Numbered from the stretch's first letter, positions 33,687 through 43,380 are shown. The stretch: DNA of 64,000 nt from Ciceribacter ferrooxidans (GCF_004137355.1 NZ_SDVB01000216.1:1-64000), one strand, 5' to 3'. The notes: generated by a model from the letters alone, not told the origin. Made by a program: numbers and translations.

Positions 33687-33824
33687 TCAGCGGCCGAAAA
33701 CGGCCTGGCGGATCTGCGACCGCGAGACGCCGATGTCCTTCAGGGACGCGTCGTCGAGACGGGAGAGTTCGCGATAGGCCTTGCGGAGGCGGAAGTATTC
33801 GGTGATTGCGTTGCCGATTTTCAT
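33687..33824 (-). CDS. DUF1127 small arginine-rich protein
   Basis: 45 residues read directly from the minus strand: MKIGNAITEYFRLRKAYREL, then SRLDDASLKDIGVSRSQIRQ and AVFGR. The LSRLDDASLKDIGVSRSQI core is the DUF1127 (YjiS-like) domain. An AAGGA ribosome site lies nine bases before the ATG at 33824. Such proteins abound in Rhizobiaceae and several take part in RNA turnover or phosphate and stress responses. It stands alone. A 6-bp hairpin (ACGCCT / AGGCGT, 33845-33863) sits just upstream. Confidence 0.9.
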   Translation of the reverse strand: MKIGNAITEYFRLRKAYRELSRLDDASLKDIGVSRSQIRQAVFGR

Positions 33825-33972
33825 AGCATTTGTCCTTCGATCTGACGCCTTCTATTTAGGCGTTTGCCGAAAAAACAGGAGATCAGATTTTGCACGGGAG
33901 GCATGCGTTGGCAGCAAAACTGCGGCCTGAATTTCGCCGTGACCGCAAAATCCAGCCGTGATCGGGACTGCT

Positions 33973-35016
33973 TCAGGGCAAGAAGGTGACCTGGACCTTG
34001 CAGGCCCTCGTGCGGTCGCCGGCCTGTTCGAAGGCAGCGACTGCCTCTTCGAGGGGGAAGCTATGCGAGATGATCGGCCGAACATCGATCCGTCGGGCGG
34101 CGATGAGGTCGACGGCCAGCGCAAACTCGCGATCGAAGCGTTGCGTCCCGACGAGCTGGAGTTCCTTTCCGACGAGCGCATTCAGGGGGAGGGTGATGTC
34201 GCCGGTCACGCCGACCTGGACGATTGTCCCGCGCGGCCGAACCGTTGCAATGGCATTGCGGAGCGCGGTCTCGGCGGCAGAGCATTCGAAGGCGACGTCG
34301 AAATACCCCTTGTCCCTTTCGTAGGCCGCCAGTCCGTCGAGTTTTTTCCCGACGTTGATCGCCTGTGTCGCTCCCATGGCAATCGCGCGGTCGAGCGCGG
34401 CATCGGCAAGGTCGGTCGCGATGATCTCGGCGGCCCCCGCATAGCGCGCGGCAGCGACGGCGAGCGCGCCGATCGGACCGGCGCCCGTCACCAGCACGCG
34501 CTTGTCCGCGAGGCCGCCGGCGCGGGCTGCCGCATGGAGGCAGACGGCGAGTGGCTCGGCGCAGGCTACCTCGTCCGCGCCGACGAGGGTGCCCGCCGGC
34601 AGGCACTGGAACGCCGGCACCGTGAGCCAGTCGCGGAACATGCCCTGCGCATGCGGAAGGCGCATGGCGCTGCCCATGAACTGCATGTCGAGGCAGTGGA
34701 TCGGAAGCCCCTCCCGGCAGAAGCGGCAGGTGCCGCAGGGCCGGCTCGGATTGACCGCCACGAGATCGCCGACCGAAAGGCCGGTGACCCCAGCGCCGAG
34801 GGCCGCGACATGGCCGGAGGCCTCATGGCCGGGAATGATCGGCTCGTGCACCCTGACGGGGCCGAAGCCGCCATCCTGATAGTAGTGGAGGTCCGAGCCG
34901 CAGATGCCGCCCGCCGCCATCTTCAGGAGGACCTCGCCGGGCCCGGGCGGCACAACCGGCGCATCCTCGACCCTGAGATCACGGCGGCCGTAGAGGCGAG
35001 CGAAGCGCGTCTGCAT
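33973..35016 (-). CDS. idnD: Zinc alcohol dehydrogenase, L-idonate 5-dehydrogenase type
   Basis: 347 residues. The catalytic zinc site is Cys39 (GGICGSDLHYYQDGG) with His64-Glu65 (PGHEASGHV). The structural zinc Cys residues are 94, 97, 100 and 108. The NAD(P) motif GAGPIGALAVAAA follows. The block NPSRPCGTCRFCREGLPIHC and overall layout fit IdnD, which interconverts L-idonate and 5-keto-D-gluconate; sorbitol or threonine dehydrogenases are the nearest alternatives. It follows a TRAP permease gene after 10 bp, so it probably oxidises the imported sugar acid. Confidence 0.85.
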   Translation of the reverse strand: MQTRFARLYGRRDLRVEDAPVVPPGPGEVLLKMAAGGICGSDLHYYQDGGFGPVRVHEPIIPGHEASGHVAALGAGVTGLSVGDLVAVNPSRPCGTCRFCREGLPIHCLDMQFMGSAMRLPHAQGMFRDWLTVPAFQCLPAGTLVGADEVACAEPLAVCLHAAARAGGLADKRVLVTGAGPIGALAVAAARYAGAAEIIATDLADAALDRAIAMGATQAINVGKKLDGLAAYERDKGYFDVAFECSAAETALRNAIATVRPRGTIVQVGVTGDITLPLNALVGKELQLVGTQRFDREFALAVDLIAARRIDVRPIISHSFPLEEAVAAFEQAGDRTRACKVQVTFLP

Positions 35017-35026
35017 CCTCGCACCT

Positions 35027-36433
35027 CTACCGCAGCAGGCCGAGTTCGGTCGGCAGCCAGAGCGTGATCGCCGGGATGAAGGTGATCAGCAACAGGGCGA
35101 TGAACAGCGGGATCGTCCACGGCAGGATCGCCATCGAGGTGCGCTCCACCGACAGCTTCGATATCCGTGAGAGCACGAAGAGCACCATGCCGACTGGTGG
35201 CGTCAGGAGACCAATCATCAGGTTCAGCGTGAAGATCAGGCCCATATGGACCGGATCAATGCCGTAGCGAGCCGCAATCGGCATCAGGATCGGCACCAGG
35301 ATACTGATCGCCGCGATGGTGTCGAGGAACGCACCGACGATCAGCAGCAGGACGTTGACGATGATCAGGAAGGTCCACCAGTTGTCCGTCAGCGAGAACA
35401 TGAAGTCGGAGAAGAGCTGTGCCGCCTGGCTGACGGTCAACAACCAGGCGAAAATCGACGCCGTCGTGACGATGAAGAGCACCGAGGCGGTGGTCTCGAT
35501 CGTGTCGAAGCTCGCCTTCGCCAGCGTGCGCAGGGTCATGGTGCGATAGCGCACAAGCCCGAGGAAGAGCGACCAGATGACCGCGGCGACTGCGGCCTCG
35601 GTCGGGGTGAACCAGCCCATGGTCATGCCGCCGATCAGCAGCACCGGCGTCATCAGGGCCATGACCGCATGGAAATCGAAATACCAGTCGAGCGCGATGA
35701 GCGCGGCAAGCGCGATGAAGACGGCGATGTTGATCGACAGGCCGGCAAGAATGAGCAGGTAGACTGCGGCCGGGAAGCAGAAGACGATGGCGACCTCGAG
35801 CGAGGCCGCCCCGAGCTGCCTCAGTTCGAACGGCGTGTCCGAGCCCCAGCCCTTGCGATGCGCGAAGATGAAGACCGTCAGCATCATCAGGCCCGCCATC
35901 ACGATGCCCGGCAGGATGCCGGCCATGAACAGCGCGCCGATCGAGACGTTGGCCATCATGCCGTAGATGACGAAGGGGAGCGAGGGCGGGAAGATCGGGC
36001 CAAGGGTCGCGGAGGCGGCCGTCACCCCGACGGCGGCTTCCACGGGATAGCCGTGGTCCTTCATCGCCTTGATTTCGATCGTGCCGATGCCGGCGGCATC
36101 CGCGAGCGCCGTTCCGGACATCCCCGAAAAGACGACCGAGCCGATGATGTTGACCTGTGCGAGGCCGCCCTTCATCCAGCCGACGAGGGAGAGCGCGAAA
36201 TGGTAGATGCGGCCGGTGACCCCGGCGATGTTCATGAGGTTGCCGACGAGGATGAAGAAGGGAACGGCGATCAGCGGGAAGCTCTCGACGCCGGCGATCA
36301 TCCGCTGGGCCGCGATGATGTCCGGGGCGACGCCGTAGATCAGAAGATAGAGGAGCGACGAGACGCCGAGCGAGACGGCGACGGGCGTGCCGACGATTAG
36401 GAGGGCGAGGAAGGATCCGATGAGCAGCAGCAC
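35027..36433 (-). CDS. dctM: TRAP transporter large permease (DctM)
   Basis: 468 residues with about twelve membrane segments. DctM features: SGTALADAAGIGTIEIKAM, GVTAASATLGPIFPPSLPFV and a C-terminal NLMIGLLTPPVGMVLFVLS. DctM is the ion-coupled channel of tripartite ATP-independent periplasmic transporters for organic or sugar acids. Neighbours are DctQ upstream (3 bp gap) and the idonate dehydrogenase-like gene downstream. Confidence 0.95.
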   Translation of the reverse strand: MLLLIGSFLALLIVGTPVAVSLGVSSLLYLLIYGVAPDIIAAQRMIAGVESFPLIAVPFFILVGNLMNIAGVTGRIYHFALSLVGWMKGGLAQVNIIGSVVFSGMSGTALADAAGIGTIEIKAMKDHGYPVEAAVGVTAASATLGPIFPPSLPFVIYGMMANVSIGALFMAGILPGIVMAGLMMLTVFIFAHRKGWGSDTPFELRQLGAASLEVAIVFCFPAAVYLLILAGLSINIAVFIALAALIALDWYFDFHAVMALMTPVLLIGGMTMGWFTPTEAAVAAVIWSLFLGLVRYRTMTLRTLAKASFDTIETTASVLFIVTTASIFAWLLTVSQAAQLFSDFMFSLTDNWWTFLIIVNVLLLIVGAFLDTIAAISILVPILMPIAARYGIDPVHMGLIFTLNLMIGLLTPPVGMVLFVLSRISKLSVERTSMAILPWTIPLFIALLLITFIPAITLWLPTELGLLR

Positions 36434-36436
36434 TGG

Positions 36437-37009
36437 TCACACCCCTTGAATGCCGGATTCGTTCGCCTGCTCGCGAACGGTCTTTTCGTTGATCATGTCC
36501 CTGACGAAGTTCTGCACGGCGCGCGCCAGCATCAGCGCGAAGGCGGCAAACACGGTGTAGAAGACGTAGCCGCGCGGCAGGTTGACCGTCACCATGCGTT
36601 CATTGCCGACGATCGCGATATACCGCCACATCAGCCAGGTCGTGTAGGCGAAGAAGCCGATGACGATGAAATCGACCAGGAGCTGCAGCAGACGCCCGAT
36701 CTTCGGTGGCAGGAAGCGGTAGAGAAGGTCCACCTGGATGTGCCGCGCCATGCGCACGCACATGACCGAGCCGAGGAACACGATCACCACGAGACAGTTC
36801 GCGGCGATTTCCTCGGTCCAGGCGAGACTGTTGTTCAGCGCATAGCGGGTGAAGAACGGCAGGAAGACGCAGGCGGCCATCAACCAGAAGACGGCCATGT
36901 TGACCCAGTCCTCCACCGCATAGGCAGAGAGGTCCGCCGGGCCCGTGTCCTCCTCGAAGGCGTGCGCCATCTCTTCGACGCTGACCTGAGCGTGCTGTTG
37001 TTCCTTCAT
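36437..37009 (-). CDS. dctQ: TRAP transporter small permease (DctQ)
   Basis: 190 residues from ATG 37009 (GGAG upstream), four membrane helices. The motif LAWTEEIAANCLVVIVFLGS is the DctQ signature region. The protein pairs with DctM in the membrane. The N-terminal 35 residues are hydrophilic and acidic, longer than average. It lies in the operon order DctP, DctQ, DctM. Confidence 0.93.
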   Translation of the reverse strand: MKEQQHAQVSVEEMAHAFEEDTGPADLSAYAVEDWVNMAVFWLMAACVFLPFFTRYALNNSLAWTEEIAANCLVVIVFLGSVMCVRMARHIQVDLLYRFLPPKIGRLLQLLVDFIVIGFFAYTTWLMWRYIAIVGNERMVTVNLPRGYVFYTVFAAFALMLARAVQNFVRDMINEKTVREQANESGIQGV

Positions 37010-37082
37010 CGGAAACTCCGCCAATCTCGGGGAAGGGGAGCGCCCGGCGACGTGGCACCGGGCGCGATGGGCGTGTGCCGCC

Positions 37083-38060
37083 TTACTTGACGGCGCGGAT
37101 GGCTTCCCAGTCGGCCTTGTCGTAGCCGAACTCCTCAAAGCTCACCTTCTCCATGACCGCCTTCTCGAAGTCCGACCTGTCGACCTCGGTCACCGTGATG
37201 CCCCGCTCCTTGAACTTGTCGACCAGCGCCTTCTCGCGCTCCTCGATGATCTTCGTGCTGCGCTCGGCCGCCTCCTGCATCACCTCGGTGAAGATCTTCT
37301 TGTCCTCGTCGGAGAGTTTCGCCCACAGCATGCCGGAGACCACCGTGTTGAGGTGATCGACGATGTGGCCGGTGAGGCTGATGTTCTTCTGGACTTCGTA
37401 GAACTTCTTCGCCTCGATCGTGGTGAGCGGGTTTTCCTGCGCCTCTACGGTGCCGTTCTGGAGTGCGAGGTAGACTTCGGCAAACGCGATCGGCGTCGTG
37501 TTGGCGCCGCACGCGCGCGGCATGGCGAGGTAGGCCGGGACGTCCGGAACGCGGATCTTCAGACCCGCCATGTCGGCGCACGTGGCGATCGGCCGGTTGG
37601 AGGTGGTGTGGCGGGTGCCGTAATAGGTGACGGCGGTGATGTGGTTGCCGCCGGAGGCCTGCTCGTAGCCGGCGGCGAGCTTCTTGAAGATGTCGCTCTT
37701 GGTATAGGCGATCAGATGTGCCGGATCGCGGAAGGTATAAGGATAGTAGGTGACGCCGATCGGCGGATGTTCACGCGCGGCGAAGCTCGATCCGGAAATG
37801 ATGATGTCAACGGTGCCGAGCTTCAGGCCCTGGTTGATGTCGGCTTCCTTGCCGAGCTGCGAAGCCGGGAACACGTCGATCTTGTAGCGCCCGTCCGTGC
37901 GCTTGGCGATTTCTTCCGCCGCCCACACCGATTCAGTGTGGAAGGGTTCGGATGTTTCATAGACATGCGCCCATTTGAGCACCGTCTCCGCCTGGGCAGT
38001 AATCGCCGAGGCGAGAATTGCAGCAGTCGCGCCGAGTAGCATTGTCAGTCTGAACTTCAT
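37083..38060 (-). CDS. dctP: TRAP transporter substrate-binding protein (DctP)
   Basis: 325 residues with a signal peptide ending ITAQAETV. DctP core: RTDGRYKIDVFPASQLGKEA, then DMAGLKIRVPDVPAYLAM, holding the conserved Arg that grips a carboxylate, and LQNGTVEAQENPLTTI. Ligand is therefore an organic or sugar acid; the adjacent idnD suggests idonate, gluconate or a related acid. A GAGGAG site precedes the ATG. The GntR regulator gene lies 39 bp upstream in the same direction. Confidence 0.94.
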   Translation of the reverse strand: MKFRLTMLLGATAAILASAITAQAETVLKWAHVYETSEPFHTESVWAAEEIAKRTDGRYKIDVFPASQLGKEADINQGLKLGTVDIIISGSSFAAREHPPIGVTYYPYTFRDPAHLIAYTKSDIFKKLAAGYEQASGGNHITAVTYYGTRHTTSNRPIATCADMAGLKIRVPDVPAYLAMPRACGANTTPIAFAEVYLALQNGTVEAQENPLTTIEAKKFYEVQKNISLTGHIVDHLNTVVSGMLWAKLSDEDKKIFTEVMQEAAERSTKIIEEREKALVDKFKERGITVTEVDRSDFEKAVMEKVSFEEFGYDKADWEAIRAVK

Positions 38061-38099
38061 CTTTTTCTCCTCCCAAGTTGAAGTCGCTGAAACGTGTCG

Positions 38100-38858
38100 T
38101 CAAAGTCCTCCGGCCTGTCCTCCCGCCGCCGTCGCGGCTGTCTCGGACGAATGGTCTTCCCCGAAGCTCTCCGAGAGCCGGAGTTCAGATTGTTGCAGAT
38201 GGTCGCACATCGCCTTGCGGGCGGCGGCCGGATCGTTCGCGGCGATCGCATTGCGGATCGCGCGATGCTCCTCCGTCGCGGCCTGCCAGGTCCGGCGGTT
38301 CTCAAAATAGCTCGCCAGTTTCTCGAAATAGGGCGTCATGCGCATGTCGTGCATGCTGCCGACGAAGCGGTTGAGCGTCGCATTGGCGATGATGCTCGAC
38401 ACAATGACGTGGAATTCCCGGTCGAGTGCCAGCGCCAGATGCCGGTCGTCGACCGCCGCCGCCATCTCTTCGAGGTTCCGGTCGAGATGGGCGACGTGCT
38501 CGGGCCGGGCGAGACGGGCGGCCTCCTCGACGACGGCGCATTCCACCACGGCGCGTGCCCGCAACAACTCGAAGGGTCCTTCGAAATCTTCCGGCGGCGC
38601 GCCTGCCGCCGGCGCCTTGCGCGCGGCGACATAGACGCCGGAACCCATGCGGATGTCGATCAGGCCCTCGACTTCCAGCACGATCAGCGCTTCGCGAACC
38701 GTCGGACGCGAGACACCGAGGCGCTGCGCGAGCTCGCGCTCGGCCGGCAGGCGCGAACCGGCCGGCAGCTCGCCGCGCTCGATCAGGCTGCGCATCTGGT
38801 CCGCGACCTGGCGGTAGAGCCGCCGCGTCTCCATGACCGTGAACATCGATGACACCAT
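38100..38858 (-). CDS. GntR-family FadR-type regulator of TRAP/idnD operon
   Basis: 252 residues from ATG 38858 (ATGs at 38846 and 38834 are alternatives). The winged helix contains RLPAERELAQRLGVSRPTVR and the C-terminal FCD domain has DREFHVIVSS and EHRAIRNAIAANDP with metal-binding His. FCD regulators of this type sense sugar acids (UxuR, LgoR class). With only 39 bp to dctP it is probably the first gene of the TRAP operon and controls it. The upstream region carries a TTGGCTTGACCA segment resembling FadR-type operators. Confidence 0.9.
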   Translation of the reverse strand: MVSSMFTVMETRRLYRQVADQMRSLIERGELPAGSRLPAERELAQRLGVSRPTVREALIVLEVEGLIDIRMGSGVYVAARKAPAAGAPPEDFEGPFELLRARAVVECAVVEEAARLARPEHVAHLDRNLEEMAAAVDDRHLALALDREFHVIVSSIIANATLNRFVGSMHDMRMTPYFEKLASYFENRRTWQAATEEHRAIRNAIAANDPAAARKAMCDHLQQSELRLSESFGEDHSSETAATAAGGQAGGL

Positions 38859-38985
38859 CGCGTCGACTTTCCAATCAGGTCGTCAGGTGGTCAAGCCAAT
38901 TTGAGGTGAAGGTATACTGAGGTCGGGTGGGAGTCAAATCGACGGTGGTGTCCGGTTGACGTTCTGAGGTGTATTTCGAAGGGGA

Positions 38986-39984
38986 CTATTCGTGAGTGTC
39001 GGAGGTCGTGGAATGCTCCACAAGCCAACTGATGACGTCGAAGATGTCGCCACGTTTCTGATCGCGGGGGTCTATGTACGTCGTGTAGTGAAAATATGCA
39101 GCCGCGAACAACTCGTCGATCGAGCGACTGCGGTGGCGGCGATTACAAGATTGCCGGTCGTCGGTTACCCCCCAACCCGCGTACCAGGGAATGCCAAAGC
39201 ACGACACCTGGCGACCTGCCAGGAGAGCCTCGAAACCCATCGTCGATGTTACAGTGTAGACGCGATCCATTTTGGCTACCAGGCTCATCGGGTTGATCGG
39301 ATGGCGGAGAACTACTGTTCGCTCGTCCTCTACGATGTCGGTCAAATAGCCACGTTTCGTCTTGGCGCTGACCTCCGGATGGGTCTTCACGTAGATTGTT
39401 GCCTGGGGATTCTCGGTAAGCGCTGCAGCCAGCATTCTTTGAAAAGTATGGGCATTTGCTCCACCCGTTTCGACACTATTGTCGCCGGCTGTCTGGTCGA
39501 CGACCAGCACGCGTTGGCTGTCGTGTTCCCGGAGATCCCTCGTGGCCAGTCGAGGCGCATGATTGTATTTACTCAACTGATGCGTAAGTATCAGGTGCTT
39601 TGCGCGTGCGACAGATCCTTCTATGCCCACCAGCAATTGGCTATCGGAGTTGAGTAGGCTCTCCAGAGTAGACGGGCGAGTGCTGTCGTAATAGATCCCT
39701 TCATAGTCGATCACGAGCGAAAACCCGGGCGACGTCTTTCCCGGCCGGATGGATCGGAGAAACCCATCTTCGAGATAGAGAACCGGCACACCCAATTTGC
39801 GCGCGACCTCGGAGGCTCGTCGCCCACTTTCCTTGGTGCCCCACCCAGCGACTGCGTCGATGTTCCGTGGCCTCAGAAAGAGGGGCGCTCGGCATACGGT
39901 AGCGCCCAGAAAGGTCTCAATTAGGGGTGACTTGAGAATCCCTGTCGAGGTTACCGCGATCCTGCGTTTATCAGAACCTGCCAT
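38986..39984 (-). CDS. Single-module KpsC-like capsule polysaccharide protein
   Basis: 332 residues from ATG 39984; the upstream ATG at 40044 lacks a ribosome site. Motifs of the capsule_synth (KpsC/KpsS) family: AVAGWGTKESGRRASEVARK, PVLYLEDGFLRSI, a DQTAGDNSV block, KTHPEVSAKTKRGYL, TVTSTMGFEALLAGR and YAGWGVTDD. Full KpsC has two such modules (two beta-Kdo transferases) in about 670 residues; only one is present here. It may add one Kdo residue of the lipid linker, as with short rhizobial KpsC-like proteins (LpsZ/RkpZ type). No KpsS is visible nearby. Confidence 0.85.
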   Translation of the reverse strand: MAGSDKRRIAVTSTGILKSPLIETFLGATVCRAPLFLRPRNIDAVAGWGTKESGRRASEVARKLGVPVLYLEDGFLRSIRPGKTSPGFSLVIDYEGIYYDSTRPSTLESLLNSDSQLLVGIEGSVARAKHLILTHQLSKYNHAPRLATRDLREHDSQRVLVVDQTAGDNSVETGGANAHTFQRMLAAALTENPQATIYVKTHPEVSAKTKRGYLTDIVEDERTVVLRHPINPMSLVAKMDRVYTVTSTMGFEALLAGRQVSCFGIPWYAGWGVTDDRQSCNRRHRSRSIDELFAAAYFHYTTYIDPRDQKRGDIFDVISWLVEHSTTSDTHE

Positions 39985-40062
39985 GTCACATCTCTTCTTC
40001 GCAACTCCAATTGTTCCAGTTAGGAAACTTGAGCGGCGAGTCATTTAAGCTGGTTACCCCCG

Positions 40063-41442
40063 CTACTGAAGCTCAAGCTCTACGTCCGCAACACGCTGGT
40101 CTCGTGCGGGTGGCTGAATTGTGCGCAGTCGGTACTCAACTGGTCGCCCGACGCTTTCGTAGATGAAGCCGTGGTCGGCGACATGCGCCGGCGAATAGAT
40201 GTTGCGCAGGTCGACCAGAACCGGCGCGTTCATCAGATCCTTCAGCTTGGGGAAGTCGAGGACACGGAATTCCTCCCATTCCGTAATGATCACCAGCGCA
40301 TCGGCTCCGCGTGCCACGCCTTCGGCATCGTCGCGGTAGCCGATCTCCGGCATCAGTTCGCGTGCCGCCTCCATGCCTTCCGGATCGTAGGCCTGCAGCA
40401 GCGCCCCCTTGTCGAGCAGCGCCTGGACGATCGAAAGCGCCGGGGATTCCCGCACATCGTCAGTATCGGGCTTGAAGGTCAGCCCGAGAATGCCGATCGT
40501 CTTGCCGCGAACATCGCCGCCGACCGCCCTTTCCACCTTGCGGGCCATGGCGCGCTTGCGGGTTTCGTTGATGCCGACGATCGTCTCGATAAGGCGGATC
40601 GGCTTGTTGTGGTCCTGGGCGGTTTTCACGAGCGCCAGCGTGTCCTTCGGGAAGCAGGAACCGCCATAACCCGGGCCGGCATTCAGGAACTTCCGGCCGA
40701 TACGGCTGTCGAGGCCCATGCCCAGCGAAACGTCCTGGACGTTCGCCCCGACCTCCTCGCAAAGATCGGCGATCTCATTGATGTAGGCGAGCTTCAGCGC
40801 AAGGAAGGCATTCGCCGCATACTTGGTGAGTTCGGCGGTGCGGCGCGAGGTGAAGACCACCGGGTGCCTCTCGGAATCGAGCGGGCCGTAAACCTCGGCC
40901 ATGACCGCTTTCGCGCGATCATCATTCGATCCGACGACCACCCGGTCCGGGGCCATGAAGTCGGCGATCGCCGCCCCTTCCCGCAGGAATTCCGGATTGG
41001 AAACGACGGCAACGTCGGCATCCGGATTGACCTCGCCGATGATCCGCTCGAGGTGATCACCAGTGCCGACCGGAACGGTCGACTTGGTGACGAGAACGGT
41101 GAAGCCGCGCAGCGCTTCAGCCACTTCGCGCGTCGCGGAGTAGACGTAGCTCAGGTCCGCATGGCCGTCGCTCTTGCGCGACGGCGTCCCGACCGCGATG
41201 AACACCACGTCCGCATTCGAGACGGGGCCGGCAAGTTCCGTCGTGAAGTGCAACCGCCCGGCAGCCACGTTGCGGGCGATCATCTCCTCCAGACCGGGCT
41301 CGTAGATCGGAACCTCACCTTTGTTCAGTCGGTCGATCTTCGACTCCACCTTGTCGATGCAGGCCACGTCGTGCCCGAACTCCGACAGGCAAACTCCAGA
41401 AACCAGACCGACATAGCCGGTACCAATGATCGCTATCCGCAA
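40063..41442 (-). CDS. ugd: UDP-glucose 6-dehydrogenase
   Basis: 459 residues from a TTG at 41442, six bases after GGAG; this gives the canonical start LRIAIIGTGYVGLVSGVCLS. The ATG at 41466 would add eight unlikely residues. Rossmann motif GTGYVG, then catalytic Cys in GPGYGGSCFPKDTLALV and the Lys in TKYAANAFLALKLAYINE. It oxidises UDP-glucose twice to UDP-glucuronate for polysaccharide synthesis (RkpK in Sinorhizobium). A terminator between it and rfbA suggests a separate transcript. Confidence 0.95.
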   Translation of the reverse strand: MRIAIIGTGYVGLVSGVCLSEFGHDVACIDKVESKIDRLNKGEVPIYEPGLEEMIARNVAAGRLHFTTELAGPVSNADVVFIAVGTPSRKSDGHADLSYVYSATREVAEALRGFTVLVTKSTVPVGTGDHLERIIGEVNPDADVAVVSNPEFLREGAAIADFMAPDRVVVGSNDDRAKAVMAEVYGPLDSERHPVVFTSRRTAELTKYAANAFLALKLAYINEIADLCEEVGANVQDVSLGMGLDSRIGRKFLNAGPGYGGSCFPKDTLALVKTAQDHNKPIRLIETIVGINETRKRAMARKVERAVGGDVRGKTIGILGLTFKPDTDDVRESPALSIVQALLDKGALLQAYDPEGMEAARELMPEIGYRDDAEGVARGADALVIITEWEEFRVLDFPKLKDLMNAPVLVDLRNIYSPAHVADHGFIYESVGRPVEYRLRTIQPPARDQRVADVELELQ

Positions 41443-41527
41443 GATGCACTCCACCTCAGATTTCAATACGTGAGATTCGCATGCCTACCGCAAGCGCAGT
41501 GAAAAGCCAAGAAGTGGCAAATGAAAT

Positions 41528-41561
41528 GGTAGTCCTCCCTGTTAAGACGGGGAGGACTACC
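41528..41561 (-). terminator. Strong intrinsic terminator after rfbA
   Basis: Perfect 12-bp arms GGTAGTCCTCCC (41528-41539) and GGGAGGACTACC (41550-41561) enclose a 10-nt loop and overlap the rfbA stop codon. On the minus strand it is followed by ATTTCATTT. It should end the long polysaccharide transcript. Confidence 0.85.
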
Positions 41562-42465
41562 CCTCCACGACTTTCTCGACGCCTTCAATTGCCGCTGTTC
41601 GCACTTCCGCCAGTTTCAGCAAGTTCTTCCCATACGCCGTCTTGGCGTACATTTCTCCGTGTTCGATCAGTCGATCGCGCGAGATCCAGCCGTTGAGATA
41701 GGCGATTTCCTCGATACATGCGACGCTGGTGCCCTGACGGTGCTGGATCGTGCGAACAAACTCCGAGGCTTCTAGCAGGCTATCGTGTGTACCGGTGTCC
41801 AGCCAGGCGTAGCCACGCGACATGCGCTCGACGTAAAGGGAGCCAGCTTCCATATAAATGCGATTCAGGTCAGTGATCTCGTATTCCCCTCTTGCAGAGG
41901 GCTGCAGATTGCGGGCGTACTCGACGACATTCTCGTCGTAGAAATAGAGGCCCGTCACCGCCATGCGTGACTTCGGTTGCTTCGGCTTCTCTTCGAGAGA
42001 CAAGGCGCGCCCTTGGGCGTCCAGTTCGACGACACCGTAACGTTCCGGGTCGTCCACCTCATAGGCGAAGACTGTTGCGCCGTCCTTCCGATCCCGTGCA
42101 CTGACGAGCAGCTCCTGCATGCCGGCCCCAAAGAAGATATTGTCTCCAAGAACCAGTGCTACCTTGTGGCCGTCGATAAATTCGGCTCCGATTGTGAAAG
42201 CCTGCGCTAGTCCGTCCGGGCTCGGCTGTACAGCATACGAAATGTTCAGGCCCCAATCTGCGCCGTCGCGGAACAATCGCCTGTAGCTGTCAATGTACTC
42301 GGGCGAGGAGATGATCAAGATATCCCGTATTTGCGCGAGCATCAGAACGGACAGTGGATAGTAGATCATGGGCTTGTCGTAAACCGGAATGAGCTGCTTG
42401 TTGACTGCCAGCGTTGCGGGGTGGAGCCGCGTGCCAGAACCACCGGCGAGAATAATGCCCTTCAT
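41557..42465 (-). CDS. rfbA: Glucose-1-phosphate thymidylyltransferase
   Basis: 302 residues, normal RfbA length, beginning [20 protein letters not shown] with the nucleotide-binding GGSGTRL and the Lys of [26 protein letters not shown] and [20 protein letters not shown] are diagnostic. It makes dTDP-glucose, the first step to dTDP-L-rhamnose. Its ATG overlaps the rfbD stop. Confidence 0.96.
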   Translation of the reverse strand: MKGIILAGGSGTRLHPATLAVNKQLIPVYDKPMIYYPLSVLMLAQIRDILIISSPEYIDSYRRLFRDGADWGLNISYAVQPSPDGLAQAFTIGAEFIDGHKVALVLGDNIFFGAGMQELLVSARDRKDGATVFAYEVDDPERYGVVELDAQGRALSLEEKPKQPKSRMAVTGLYFYDENVVEYARNLQPSARGEYEITDLNRIYMEAGSLYVERMSRGYAWLDTGTHDSLLEASEFVRTIQHRQGTSVACIEEIAYLNGWISRDRLIEHGEMYAKTAYGKNLLKLAEVRTAAIEGVEKVVEG

Positions 42466-43367
42466 CGAGTTACCTCTGATTCCTCTGTCACGCCGTGAGC
42501 GAGGTCCGATAGCACTTCGGCGAGTGCTTCACGCCAAGGTCGAGGCACCACCGCAAAGTCGCGCTCTATCTTCGTCGTCTCCAGAACTGAATTCGCCGGC
42601 CGTCGCGCAGGCGTCGGATATTCCGTGGTCGCGATCGCCTCTACGTCCGGCACGGGGTAGCCGAAAGGCTCTGTCTGGCGAAATATCTCCTTGGCAAAGT
42701 CACACCAGGTGGTGGGTTCTGCATTGGAAAAGTGGTAGGTGCCGGTCGGTGCCTGCGGGTCGGCAATAAGTCTCAGAGTGATCTTTGCAAGAACTGCGGC
42801 GATGTCGCGCGCAGACGTAGGGCACCCGCGCTGATCGTCCACGACCCTTAGGCGGGGTCTTTCCTCTGCCAACCGCAGCATCGTCTTCACGAAATTCGCG
42901 CCATGGGCAGAAAACACCCAAGATGTCCGCAAAATTACGTGCCGCGGATTACCTGTACGAACTGCCAGCTCGCCGGCGGCTTTCGATGCGCCATAGACAC
43001 CAGAAGGGCTGATCGGCGCGTCCTCGTTGTAGGCCCCCGCCTTTGTCCCGTCGAAGACATAATCTGTTGAAACGCAGATCAGTGGAATTCCGACCTTCCA
43101 CGTCGCCGCTGCCATCGCCGCGGGTGCCAGGGCGTTTACTCTCCAAGCGGCCACAAGATCGGTTTCCGCTCTGTCGACTGCTGTGTACGCCGCGGGATTG
43201 ATTACCGCATCAAACCGGCCAGCAGAAATATAAGACGCGATCGACTCGGTTTCGGCTAGGTCGAGATCGTGTCTCGACGCAGCGACAATTTCTGCGTCCT
43301 CAGGCCAGTCGTACCGGCACAACGCGTGACCAACTTGTCCGGTAACGCCGGTAATCAGAATGCGCAT
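42462..43367 (-). CDS. rfbD: dTDP-4-dehydrorhamnose reductase
   Basis: 301 residues from ATG 43367 behind AGGAAAGG. SDR fold: [20 protein letters not shown], the catalytic YxxxK in [14 protein letters not shown], and the C-terminal [16 protein letters not shown] typical of RmlD. It performs the last step to dTDP-L-rhamnose, reducing the 4-keto intermediate with NADPH. Confidence 0.95.
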   Translation of the reverse strand: MRILITGVTGQVGHALCRYDWPEDAEIVAASRHDLDLAETESIASYISAGRFDAVINPAAYTAVDRAETDLVAAWRVNALAPAAMAAATWKVGIPLICVSTDYVFDGTKAGAYNEDAPISPSGVYGASKAAGELAVRTGNPRHVILRTSWVFSAHGANFVKTMLRLAEERPRLRVVDDQRGCPTSARDIAAVLAKITLRLIADPQAPTGTYHFSNAEPTTWCDFAKEIFRQTEPFGYPVPDVEAIATTEYPTPARRPANSVLETTKIERDFAVVPRPWREALAEVLSDLAHGVTEESEVTR

Positions 43368-43380
43368 GCCGGCCTTTCCT

